Origin: Mycobacterium sp. D16Q13
GTDB taxonomy: Bacteria > Actinomycetota > Actinomycetes > Mycobacteriales > Mycobacteriaceae
DNA length: 64,000 nucleotides
Assembly (NCBI RefSeq): GCF_002013375.1
Contig: NZ_MAEW01000002.1
Location: forward strand, 1-64,000
Reading direction: 5' to 3'
This document shows positions 18,047 to 27,585 of this stretch, piece after piece. Position numbers and translations under genes: made by a program. Below the pieces are notes generated by a model, which was not told where the DNA came from, did no database searches, and worked only from the letters and a program-made list of their open reading frames with translations. The first letter of the stretch is position 1. The number at the start of each line of letters is the position of its first letter.

Positions 18047-19293
18047 TACGCACCCTTCTGCGCGTCGTCATGATTGGCATCGTTGTACGGCATGGTAATT
18101 CGTACCTCGGTACCTTTGCCGATCTCCGATTTGAACTGAACCTGGCCACCCCGGCGCATCACCCTGGCTTTGATGGAGCGCACGATGCCCTGCCGGTCCT
18201 GTGGCACCGTCTCGAGATCAAACCCCTTGCCCCGATCCCTGACGAAAACGCTGATCTGCCCGGGTTCCACCTCGGCATACAGGTTGATATCCGATTGCCC
18301 GGAATGCTTGGCGGCGTTGACGAGTGCCTCACGGATGGCGCCGATCAGCGCGCGTCTGGTCTCAGGTTCCGCGGACAGGTCGGCATCGCCGACGATCACC
18401 GAACTGACCACCACGGTGTGCGCATCCTCGACCTCTCCGGCCACGGTGCGCAGCTCCTCTGCCAGCGATGAGTCCGAGGACACCCCTGCGGAGAACAACC
18501 AGCTGCGCAGTTCCCGCTCCTGGCTGCGGGCCAGCCGCAGCACCTCACTGGGGTTATCCGTCCGCTTCTGGATCAGCGCCAGCGTCTGGAGCACCGAATC
18601 ATGCAGATGCGAGGCTATTTCTTCGCGCTCCTCGGTACGGATGCGTGCGGCACGTTCGGCACCGAGAGCACGCCACAACCGCAACCACAACGGCACTGTC
18701 AGCAGCACCGCACCCACCAGAGTGGCGGCGATCGCCACCAGCGAGTCGCGCAGCGAGGATAGATCCACATTGCGCAGGACCACCACCGCGATCCCGCCGA
18801 AGACCAGTGCCGCACCGGCGATCACCCGAACCAAAGTCAGCAGCGACGATTTTCCTGAATCGCCCAGCACCGCCGAACTTGGCCCCTGCGCATCGAATTC
18901 GCGCCACACCACGGCGAGCCCGACAAGCGCCAGCACGATCGGGAAGACCAATGCTGCCGTCGAACCACTGACCGTCGACATCAAGATGATCAGCGCGGCA
19001 AGACTCAACAGCAAGAGCCCTGTTGCCCGCCTACGGTCCGTCGCGCTGACAGCGGCGACGTCGTCGCCCGGCGGCATCAGCATCCACAACAGCCCGTAGG
19101 CCGCAATGCCCATACCGCTGGCCGCCCCGAGCACCGCGAAGGCCAACCGCACCCGAAACACCGGAACGTCGAGATGGTCAGCGAGCCCCCCGGCGACGCC
19201 GGCGACCACCCGTCCACCGGTACGCCGACGCAACGGCGGGGCGGCTGTCAGCCGATTCCCGCCGGCGAACGCATTCCGGAACGTGGGACTCAC
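18046..19293 (-). CDS. PspC-domain sensor histidine kinase (EsrS/LiaS-like)
   Basis: The 415-residue protein begins with a PspC domain (TGGRVVAGVAGGLADHLDVP, then a hydrophobic helix GIAAYGLLWMLMPPGDD), followed by four to five more membrane helices. The dimerisation helix holds the phospho-acceptor in EREEIASHLHDSVLQTL. A HATPase domain follows with the N box REALVNAAKHSG and G box VRDRGKGF. No large extracytoplasmic sensor is present, as in intramembrane-sensing kinases such as LiaS/VraS, so sensing is likely through a membrane partner, plausibly the divergent PspC protein. The start is GTG. Confidence 0.88.
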   Translation of the reverse strand: MSPTFRNAFAGGNRLTAAPPLRRRTGGRVVAGVAGGLADHLDVPVFRVRLAFAVLGAASGMGIAAYGLLWMLMPPGDDVAAVSATDRRRATGLLLLSLAALIILMSTVSGSTAALVFPIVLALVGLAVVWREFDAQGPSSAVLGDSGKSSLLTLVRVIAGAALVFGGIAVVVLRNVDLSSLRDSLVAIAATLVGAVLLTVPLWLRLWRALGAERAARIRTEEREEIASHLHDSVLQTLALIQKRTDNPSEVLRLARSQERELRSWLFSAGVSSDSSLAEELRTVAGEVEDAHTVVVSSVIVGDADLSAEPETRRALIGAIREALVNAAKHSGQSDINLYAEVEPGQISVFVRDRGKGFDLETVPQDRQGIVRSIKARVMRRGGQVQFKSEIGKGTEVRITMPYNDANHDDAQKGA

Positions 19294-19338
19294 CTCTGCG
19301 ATACTGCCATGGCAAAGCTCCCCACGGCATCGGGCTTA

Positions 19339-19379
19339 TCCCTGAACCCCACCGTGCAAAGATCAGGGTGAATCCTGAT
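19339..19379. promoter_or_regulatory. Clustered CCCTGA/TCAGGG motifs in divergent kinase-pspC promoter
   Basis: TCCCTGA (19339-19345), TCAGGG (19363-19368) and TCCTGA (19373-19378) lie within 40 bases. The last two form an ATCAGG-N6-CCTGAT inverted repeat at 19362-19379, 36 bases before the pspC-like ATG. This placement suits binding by the neighbouring LuxR-type regulator. Inferred from repetition only. Confidence 0.4.
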
Positions 19380-19414
19380 GGCGTACATGCCCGCGGCTGG
19401 GCAACATAGCTGTC

Positions 19415-20572
19415 ATGGACACGGATACCACCACCAAACGGACGCCGTCCTCCACCCTCGGAGACATGTGGCGGACGCGGCCGTTGCGGCTGCCGGGGCA
19501 CGGCAAGCTCGCCGGTGTTGCCGCGGGAATCGGCTACCGCTACAACGTCGATCCGCTGTTGGTACGCGTAATTTTCGTGGTCACAACAATTTTCGGCGGT
19601 GCGGGCGCCATCATGTACGTGGCGTGCTGGTTGTTGATGCCCACCGCCCGCTACACCACTCCGTACCACGAGTCCAAGGTGAAGATGGTCTTCTGGATCA
19701 TCGTCTTGCTGCTTGTCGGCGGGCCGTTCATCGATCCCGATCGCGACCCGTGGGGATTGGTCAGTGCCGTTGTCCTGCTCGGGGGCTGGTATCTGCTCTA
19801 CCAGCGCCAGACTGAAACTCCGGTGCCTCCGGCGAGTTCGCCGGTGCAGTCCAGCACCGGCGAGCCTCTCACCACTGAAGATGACGAATCGAACAGCAAC
19901 ACCGCGGCCACCGAGCCGCTCTTGCCGCCGCCCCCGCTCACCTGGGATCCGCTGCGGGCGGCCCCTTTCGCCTGGGACTTGCCCGATCAGGCGCCGCTGC
20001 CAGCGCCACCTGCCAAACCCAAGTCTCGCGTGGTCTCGGTGACCATCGGAGCGGCGCTCATCATCAGCGCGGTGCTCGTGGCCATCGGGCTACTCGGCGG
20101 CACCTGGGTGACACCCGTAGTGGTGACAGCGGCGGCACTGGTTGTCCTCGGCGTGGGCATGCTGGTGGGAGCATGGCTTCGCAGCGGTTACTCACTGCTC
20201 TTCCTGGCGGTACCACTGGGCGTATTCGTCATCGTGGCCTCCTCCATTGGCCCGCTGGAGGTATCACTCAACGTTGGCGACCAAAGTTACCGCGTGACAG
20301 AGGCTTCCGAAATCGAGGATTACTACGAGATCGGCATCGGCACCATCACCCTTGACCTCACCCAGGTCACGCTCACCCATGATAAGACGGTGAACCTCGA
20401 CGTCGGGATGGGCGATATCCAGGTGCTGGTTCCTCCCTCGATGAACGTGCGCACCTCATGCGAGGTGAGCATCGGCAGCTTTGATTGCCTGCCCTCGCCC
20501 AACGGCACCGGTCCGGTACTGACGATCAACGCAACGGCAAATGTAGGAAGCATTGAGGTGCAACGTGTCTGA
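19415..20572 (+). CDS. PspC/LiaF-like membrane protein (EsrI-like)
   Basis: The 385-residue protein has an N-terminal PspC domain (RLPGHGKLAGVAAGIGYRYN, IMYVACWLLMP). A cytoplasmic proline-rich linker follows (residues about 135-205; LLPPPPLTWDP), then three to four membrane helices and a C-terminal LiaF-like beta domain ending VGSIEVQRV. The last part resembles the DUF2154/LiaF fold with repeated short strands (LDLTQVTL, LDVGMGDIQVLVP). In LiaFSR/EsrISR systems this protein holds the kinase inactive. It is divergent from the kinase, separated by 121 bases. It overlaps the next gene by eight bases. Confidence 0.82.
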   Translation: MDTDTTTKRTPSSTLGDMWRTRPLRLPGHGKLAGVAAGIGYRYNVDPLLVRVIFVVTTIFGGAGAIMYVACWLLMPTARYTTPYHESKVKMVFWIIVLLLVGGPFIDPDRDPWGLVSAVVLLGGWYLLYQRQTETPVPPASSPVQSSTGEPLTTEDDESNSNTAATEPLLPPPPLTWDPLRAAPFAWDLPDQAPLPAPPAKPKSRVVSVTIGAALIISAVLVAIGLLGGTWVTPVVVTAAALVVLGVGMLVGAWLRSGYSLLFLAVPLGVFVIVASSIGPLEVSLNVGDQSYRVTEASEIEDYYEIGIGTITLDLTQVTLTHDKTVNLDVGMGDIQVLVPPSMNVRTSCEVSIGSFDCLPSPNGTGPVLTINATANVGSIEVQRV

Positions 20573-20831
20573 GAACATCGACGAACCAGTAACCGGCGCC
20601 GAGAATCGAGCGGAATCCTCATCGGAGGCCACCACCGAAGAGAAGGGCAGACCGTCCATCCTGCTGGCGTTGTCCGGGCTGGTCGCCGTGGTCGTCGGGG
20701 GCTGGGCCCTCACCGGCCAAGACTTCGGGGCACTGGTGCACAGCAATCTGATCGGCTGGGTCGCTATTGCCGTGGCGATCGCCATCGGCGTTGCGCTAGT
20801 GGCAGTTCCGACCCGCCGTAACCGGACCTAG
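20565..20831 (+). CDS. Small two-helix membrane protein
   Basis: The 88-residue protein starts at GTG inside the end of the PspC gene. A charged, glutamate-rich N-terminus (about 35 residues) precedes two hydrophobic helices (ILLALSGLVAVVVGGWAL and LIGWVAIAVAIAIGVALVAV) and a basic tail (PTRRNRT). It is co-transcribed with the PspC/LiaF-like gene and is presumably an accessory part of the same system. No defined family is recognised. Confidence 0.7.
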   Translation: MSENIDEPVTGAENRAESSSEATTEEKGRPSILLALSGLVAVVVGGWALTGQDFGALVHSNLIGWVAIAVAIAIGVALVAVPTRRNRT

Positions 20832-20835
20832 TAGC

Positions 20836-22404
20836 TCACTCCCATTCGATGGTGCCGGGCGGCTTGCTGGTGATATCCAGCACCACCCGGTTCACCTCGG
20901 GAACCTCGTTGGTGATTCGGGTCGAGATCCGCTCTAGCACCTCGTACGGCAGACGCGTCCAGTCCGCGGTCATCGCGTCCTCACTGGATACCGGCCGCAA
21001 CACAATAGGATGCCCATAGGTACGGCCGTCACCCTGTACCCCGACCGAGCGCACATCGGCCAACAGCACCACCGGGCACTGCCAGATGTTGCGGTCCTGG
21101 CCGGCGGCGGTAAGTTCCTCGCGCGCAATGGCATCGGCACGGCGCAGAGTATCCAGCCGGTCGGCAGTGACCTCGCCGACGATCCTGATGGCCAGACCCG
21201 GTCCCGGGAATGGCTGGCGGCCAACGATTTCCTCGGGTAGGCCCAGTTCACGGCCGACGGCGCGAACCTCATCTTTGAACAACAGCCGCAGCGGTTCTAC
21301 CAGGGCAAAGCTCAAGTCCTCGGGAAGTCCGCCCACATTGTGGTGACTCTTGATGTTGGCAGTGCCGCTGCCACCCCCGGACTCGACGACATCCGGGTAC
21401 AGCGTGCCCTGTACCAAAAACTCGATCCCGTCCTCGGAGTTGCCGATCGCATCGGAGACGGCCCCCTCGAACGCCCGGATGAACTCACGGCCAATGATCT
21501 TGCGTTTGGTTTCCGGATCGCTGACACCGGCGAGCTCACCGAGGAACTTCTCCGCGACATCAACAGTCACCAGCTTGGCGCCGGTGGCTGCCACGAAGTC
21601 GTGTTCCACCTGAGCCCGCTCTCCGCTGCGCAGCAGACCGTGGTCAACGAACACACAGGTCAGCCTGTCGCCGATGGCGCGCTGCACCAGGGCTGCCGCC
21701 ACCGCGGAATCCACCCCACCAGAGAGCCCGCACAATGCGCGGCCGTCACCGATCTGCGCACGCACCTGCTCGACCAGAGTCTCGGCGATATTGGCTGCCG
21801 TCCACGCGGATTCGATACCGGCGAACTCGTGCAAAAAGCGGCTGAGCACCTGTTGTCCGTGCGGCGAGTGCAGCACCTCGGGGTGATACTGCACCCCGGC
21901 CAGACGCCGCGCCCGATCCTCGAACGCCGCCACGGGAGCACCCTCGCTAGTGGCGACCACGGTAAAGCCTTGGGGTGCTTCGGTTACGGCATCGCCGTGG
22001 CTCATCCACACGGGCTGGACGCCGGGCAGACCATCATGCAGGTCTCCGCCCACCACGTTCAGCTCGGTGCGGCCGTATTCGCTGGTGCCGGTGTGCGCGA
22101 CAGTTCCGCCAAGCACCTGCGCCATGGCCTGGAAGCCGTAGCAGATGCCGAAAACAGGAACATCCAAATCGAATACACCGGGGTCGAGCTGGGGTGCGCC
22201 CTCTTCATAGACACTCGACGGGCCACCCGACAGGACGATCGCGCGGGGGTTGCGGGCCTTGATCTCATCGATGCTCGCCGAATGCGGGATCACCTCGGAG
22301 AACACCCGCGCCTCACGCACACGCCGCGCGATCAGCTGCGCGTACTGTGCCCCGAAGTCGATGACCAGAACCGGTCGGTCGCCATGCTGCTCCGTTTGCG
22401 CCAC
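20836..22404 (-). CDS. guaA: GMP synthase (glutamine-hydrolysing)
   Basis: The 522-residue protein has a class I glutamine amidotransferase domain (catalytic cysteine in [22 protein letters not shown]). An ATP pyrophosphatase domain follows with P-loop [12 protein letters not shown]. The C-terminal dimerisation domain ends with [13 protein letters not shown]. It converts XMP to GMP with ATP and glutamine. The start is GTG. It converges on the small membrane gene with a four-base gap. It is downstream of choD and, further up, guaB3 and guaB2 on the same strand, so guanine nucleotide genes are clustered. Confidence 0.97.
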   Translation of the reverse strand: MAQTEQHGDRPVLVIDFGAQYAQLIARRVREARVFSEVIPHSASIDEIKARNPRAIVLSGGPSSVYEEGAPQLDPGVFDLDVPVFGICYGFQAMAQVLGGTVAHTGTSEYGRTELNVVGGDLHDGLPGVQPVWMSHGDAVTEAPQGFTVVATSEGAPVAAFEDRARRLAGVQYHPEVLHSPHGQQVLSRFLHEFAGIESAWTAANIAETLVEQVRAQIGDGRALCGLSGGVDSAVAAALVQRAIGDRLTCVFVDHGLLRSGERAQVEHDFVAATGAKLVTVDVAEKFLGELAGVSDPETKRKIIGREFIRAFEGAVSDAIGNSEDGIEFLVQGTLYPDVVESGGGSGTANIKSHHNVGGLPEDLSFALVEPLRLLFKDEVRAVGRELGLPEEIVGRQPFPGPGLAIRIVGEVTADRLDTLRRADAIAREELTAAGQDRNIWQCPVVLLADVRSVGVQGDGRTYGHPIVLRPVSSEDAMTADWTRLPYEVLERISTRITNEVPEVNRVVLDITSKPPGTIEWE

Positions 22405-22450
22405 CGGCTTAGCTTAGTGGCGCTGGGGGCATCTCCCGCTTGCAGGGGGA

Positions 22451-24208
22451 CTAGCTGACCGACCGCACCGGTTCGATCGGCAGACTCCGCAATGCGCCGG
22501 GGGCACCTGCCGGGACGACGGGGTGCGCCGGGGGCACCGCCGCCATCCGCTGATACGGCAGACCCTGCTCCGGGCGCAGGTCCAGCTCGCCCTTGTTGGG
22601 CCACAACGACGCCGCCCGCTCGGCTTGCGCGGTGATGCTCAGCGACGGGTTGACGCCCAGGTTCGCCGAGATCGCGGCACCGTCCACCACGTACATAGTC
22701 GGGTACCCGTACACCCGGTGGTACGGGTCGATGACGCCGTCCTCCGGGCTGGTTCCGATCACGGCCCCGCCCAGGAAGTGCGCGGTCAGCGGGATGTTGA
22801 ACAGCTCGCCCCAGGTGCCACCCGCCACGCCATCGATCTTCGCGGCGAGTCGCCGCGTGGCCTCGTTGCCCGCGGGAATCCAGGTGGGGTTGGGTTCTCC
22901 GTGGCCCTGCTTGCTGTCCAAGCGCCGCCAGAACAGCGTCTTCTTGGTGAACGTGGTGATCGAGTTGTCCAGGTGCTGCATGACCAGCGCGATGACCGTC
23001 CGCTCGCTCCACTGCGTCACATTGAGCATGCGCAACGTACCCCGGGGGTCCGCCCGCGCGGCATCGATGAGCTGGCGCCACCGCGACTTCTCGCCATCGC
23101 CGTCGGTCATCAGGGTCTGCAGCAGGCCCATCGCGTTGGAGCCCTTGCCGTATCGCACCGGCTCGATATGCGTGTCGCTGGTCGGGTGGAACGAGGACGT
23201 GATGGCCACACCGTGGGTGAGGTCCAAATCGTCCTTGTACTCCAATCGGCCTGCACCGACGATGGATTCGGAGTTGGTACGGGTCAGCACGCCCAGGCGC
23301 TGCGACAGCTTGGGCAGCAGACCCTTGTCCTTCATCTTGAACAGCAGGTTCTGTGTGCCCCAGGTTCCGGCGGCCAGCACCACGTACTTGGCTGTGTAGG
23401 TCTTGCGCTGCTTACGCACCCAGCGCCCCGTGCTCTTGGTGGAGACCCGCCAAGTCCCGTCGGCTCCCTGCTCGACCGCGGTGACGGTGGTGAGCGGAAT
23501 GACCTGGGCACCAGAGGATTCAGCCAGCCCCAGATAGTTTTTGACCAGGGTGTTCTTGGCGCCAACCCGGCAACCTGTCATGCAGGAACCACACTCGGTG
23601 CAGCCCACCCGGTCGGGTCCGGCACCACCAAAGTAGGGATCGGCCACCTTGACTCCGGGTGCCTTGGCGCCGTCTGGCCCAAAGTAGACACCCACCGGGG
23701 TGGCGACGAAGGTGTCGCCGGCACCCATGTCGTCGGCGACCTCCTTGATGAGCCGGTCCGCGTCGGTGAAGGTGGGGTTCTTCACCACGCCAAGCATCCG
23801 CTGCGCCTGCTCGTAATGCGGCGAGAGCTCGGAACGCCAGTCGGTGATGCCCTTCCACTGCGGATCGCTGAAGAAAGGCTCCGGCGGTACGTACAGCGTG
23901 TTGGCGTAGTTCAGCGAGCCACCGCCCACCCCAGCGCCCGCCAGGATCATGCAGTTACTCAGCAGATGGATCCGCTGAATCCCGAAACACTTGAACATGG
24001 GCGCCCACAGGAACTTGCGCAGATTCCAGGATGTCTCGGCGAACTCCTCGTCGGAGAACCGGCGACCGGCCTCCAGGACCCCTACGCGGTAACCCTTTTC
24101 AGTCAACCGCATGGCGGTGACGCTTCCGCCGAATCCTGATCCGACGATGAGCACGTCAAAGTCGGTATCTGCTTCAGATTTTACAGGGACTGCTACCGGT
24201 GATGACAT
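22451..24208 (-). CDS. choD: Cholesterol oxidase-type GMC oxidoreductase ChoD
   Basis: The 585-residue flavoprotein has an N-terminal FAD-binding Rossmann motif (VLIVGSGFGGSVTAMRL). GAGVGGGSLNYANTLY and the cysteine-rich CTECGSCMTGCRVGAKNTL form a ferredoxin-like insert. The C-terminal GMC signature is YVVDGAAISANLGVNPSLSI. It matches Rv3409c ChoD by sequence type and by its place between guaA and guaB3. ChoD is annotated as a 3-beta-hydroxysterol oxidase, though its role in mycobacterial cholesterol breakdown is disputed. There is no signal peptide, so it is likely cytoplasmic. Two palindromes lie upstream (24276-24304). Confidence 0.88.
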   Translation of the reverse strand: MSSPVAVPVKSEADTDFDVLIVGSGFGGSVTAMRLTEKGYRVGVLEAGRRFSDEEFAETSWNLRKFLWAPMFKCFGIQRIHLLSNCMILAGAGVGGGSLNYANTLYVPPEPFFSDPQWKGITDWRSELSPHYEQAQRMLGVVKNPTFTDADRLIKEVADDMGAGDTFVATPVGVYFGPDGAKAPGVKVADPYFGGAGPDRVGCTECGSCMTGCRVGAKNTLVKNYLGLAESSGAQVIPLTTVTAVEQGADGTWRVSTKSTGRWVRKQRKTYTAKYVVLAAGTWGTQNLLFKMKDKGLLPKLSQRLGVLTRTNSESIVGAGRLEYKDDLDLTHGVAITSSFHPTSDTHIEPVRYGKGSNAMGLLQTLMTDGDGEKSRWRQLIDAARADPRGTLRMLNVTQWSERTVIALVMQHLDNSITTFTKKTLFWRRLDSKQGHGEPNPTWIPAGNEATRRLAAKIDGVAGGTWGELFNIPLTAHFLGGAVIGTSPEDGVIDPYHRVYGYPTMYVVDGAAISANLGVNPSLSITAQAERAASLWPNKGELDLRPEQGLPYQRMAAVPPAHPVVPAGAPGALRSLPIEPVRSVS

Positions 24209-24275
24209 CGTTGGCCTACCTCCGCATGGTCACGTTACCGACCAGTATGGAATACAACGAGGGGGGTTATGTAAA

Positions 24276-24304
24276 TTAGGTCACCCTAAGTAGACACATG
24301 TCTA
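24276..24304. promoter_or_regulatory. Two adjacent 14-base palindromes between guaB3 and choD
   Basis: TTAGGTCACCCTAA (24276-24289, one mismatch in six-base arms) and TAGACACATGTCTA (24291-24304, perfect TAGACA/TGTCTA arms, two-base centre) are separated by one base, about 70-95 bases upstream of choD. The second overlaps the guaB3 stop. The geometry fits paired TetR-type operators. Neither resembles the KstR consensus used for most cholesterol genes. Confidence 0.45.
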
Positions 24305-25438
24305 AGAGTTGACGGTCAACCCGACCTTCTGAAATTCCTTGAGATCGCAGTATCCGGACTTCGCCATCGAACGGCGGAGCCCACCAACGAGATTCAACGT
24401 GCCGAACGGGTCGTCGGACGGCCCGGCGAGCACCTCGCTCAGCGGCGGCCGCTCCCCGACCGCCACCTGCAGCAGTGCACCACGGGGCAGCGACGGATGT
24501 GCGGCGGCATTCGGCCAGAACCACCCGTCGCCCGCGGACTCCTGCGCGGCGGCCAGCGGTGTACCCAGTACGACGGCGTCGGCACCACAGGCGATGGACT
24601 TCGCGAGATCTCCCGACGTGTGGATGTCGCCGTCGGCCAGCACGTGCACGTACCGGCCGCCCGTCTCGTCGAGATACTCACGGCGGGCAGCGGCGGCATC
24701 GGCGATGGCGGTGGCCATCGCGACGCTGATACCCAACACCTCACCACTGGTCGTCGCACCCGCGGTCTGCCCGTACCCGACGATGACGCCGGCAGCCCCG
24801 GTCCGCATCAGGTGCAAGGCCGTGCGATGGTCGATCACGCCACCGGCGACGACGGGGATATCCAGTTCGGAGATAAAGGTTTTCAGGTTGAGCGGCTCAC
24901 CGTCGCGGGCCACCCGCTCGGCCGAGACGATGGTGCCGTGAATGACCAGCAGGTCGATACCGGCGGAGATCAAATGCGGGGTGAGCAGCTGCGCGTTCTG
25001 CGGACTCACGCGCACCGCAGTCGTCACCCCGGCACCGCGCACCTCGGCGATCGCCGCCGCCAGCAGCTCGGGATCGATTGGCGCCGAATGCAATTGCTGC
25101 AGCAAGCGAATAGCGGCGGACGGCTCCGGCTCCTTCTGGGCAACCTCGACCACCTCGGCGATGCGAGCCTCGACATCGGCGTGCCGGCCCCACAGTCCCT
25201 CACCGTTGATCACGCCGAGCCCACCGGCCCGGCCGAGTTCGATCGCGAAGCGCGGCGAAACCAGTGCATCGGTCGGGTGCGCCACCACCGGAATCTCGAA
25301 ACGGTAGGCATCGAGCTGCCATGCCGTCGACACGTCCTGTGAGGAACGGGTGCGACGCGACGGGACAATGTTCACATCATCGAGTTCGTAAGTACGGCGG
25401 GCGCTTCTGCCCATGCCGATTTCGACGAGGTCACGCAT
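24302..25438 (-). CDS. guaB3: GuaB3 family IMP dehydrogenase-related protein
   Basis: The 378-residue TIM-barrel protein of the IMPDH/GMP reductase superfamily lacks CBS domains. The N-terminus MRDLVEIGMGRSARRTYELDDV is typical of GuaB3. Where GuaB2 has the catalytic loop GSICTTR, this protein reads GYGQTAGATTS, so the catalytic cysteine is missing from that position. That argues against ordinary IMP dehydrogenase activity. Its function in actinobacteria is unsettled. It lies 26 bases after guaB2 in the same direction, suggesting co-transcription. Confidence 0.9.
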   Translation of the reverse strand: MRDLVEIGMGRSARRTYELDDVNIVPSRRTRSSQDVSTAWQLDAYRFEIPVVAHPTDALVSPRFAIELGRAGGLGVINGEGLWGRHADVEARIAEVVEVAQKEPEPSAAIRLLQQLHSAPIDPELLAAAIAEVRGAGVTTAVRVSPQNAQLLTPHLISAGIDLLVIHGTIVSAERVARDGEPLNLKTFISELDIPVVAGGVIDHRTALHLMRTGAAGVIVGYGQTAGATTSGEVLGISVAMATAIADAAAARREYLDETGGRYVHVLADGDIHTSGDLAKSIACGADAVVLGTPLAAAQESAGDGWFWPNAAAHPSLPRGALLQVAVGERPPLSEVLAGPSDDPFGTLNLVGGLRRSMAKSGYCDLKEFQKVGLTVNS

Positions 25439-25464
25439 GTTGAGTTCCTTTGCGGTGCCGACAG

Positions 25465-27000
<1,536 letters not shown>

Positions 27001-27031
27001 TCAGGCCTCCATGCCAGATAGCCGTCGTATA

Positions 27032-27049
27032 CATCCCAGGAGTGGGATG
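27032..27049. repeat. Inverted repeat CATCCCA-GGAG-TGGGATG in guaB2 leader region
   Basis: Seven-base perfect arms with a four-base loop lie 32-49 bases upstream of the guaB2 ATG, between it and divergent Rv3412-like gene. It could be an operator or a leader hairpin. There is no known match. Confidence 0.35.
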
Positions 27050-27163
27050 GAAAGGAGTAGATCCATCCTATCGGCTCGCCTCGGCTGCAATCTCCCGGAC
27101 GTGTGCTCGGACATGCGCCACGTGAGCTGGCGCGCGAACCCGCGAACTGCGTACTCTAGGAGT

Positions 27164-27568
27164 GTGCGCGACCACTTTCCGCCGGGATTGCCGCCAGATC
27201 CGTTCGCCGACGATCCCCACGATCCGTCGGCCGCACTCGACGCGATCGAGCCGGGTCAGCCGCTCGATCCGCAAGAGCGGATCGCGGTCGAGGAGGATCT
27301 CGCCGACCTCGCGGTCTATGAGGCGTTGCTCGCCCATAAGGGAATTCGCGGATTGGTCGTTTGCTGTGACGAATGCCAGCAGGACCACTATCACGACTGG
27401 GACATGCTCCGCGCGAACCTGCTGCAGCTGCTCGTCGACGGAACCGTGCGACCGCACGAGCCCGCCTTCGATCCCGAGCCCGAAGCCTACGTGACCTGGG
27501 ATTACTGCCGCGGGTACGCCGATGCCTCGCTCAACGAGGCGGCGACGGACCGCGACGGATTCCGCTGA
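27164..27568 (+). CDS. DUF5319 family protein (Rv3412 homologue)
   Basis: The 134-residue acidic protein starts at GTG (VRDHFPPGLPPDPFADDP) after a TAGGAG site. It is rich in Asp, Glu and Pro. The centre carries VVCCDECQQDHYHDWDM, with a CxxC pair and histidines that could bind a metal. It ends AYVTWDYCRGYADASL. Its place between guaB2 and the sigD/rsdA pair matches Rv3412. The family is widespread in actinobacteria with no assigned function. It converges on rsdA with a 17-base gap. Confidence 0.8.
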   Translation: MRDHFPPGLPPDPFADDPHDPSAALDAIEPGQPLDPQERIAVEEDLADLAVYEALLAHKGIRGLVVCCDECQQDHYHDWDMLRANLLQLLVDGTVRPHEPAFDPEPEAYVTWDYCRGYADASLNEAATDRDGFR

Positions 27569-27585
27569 TTTAGCTGCTCTGGAAC

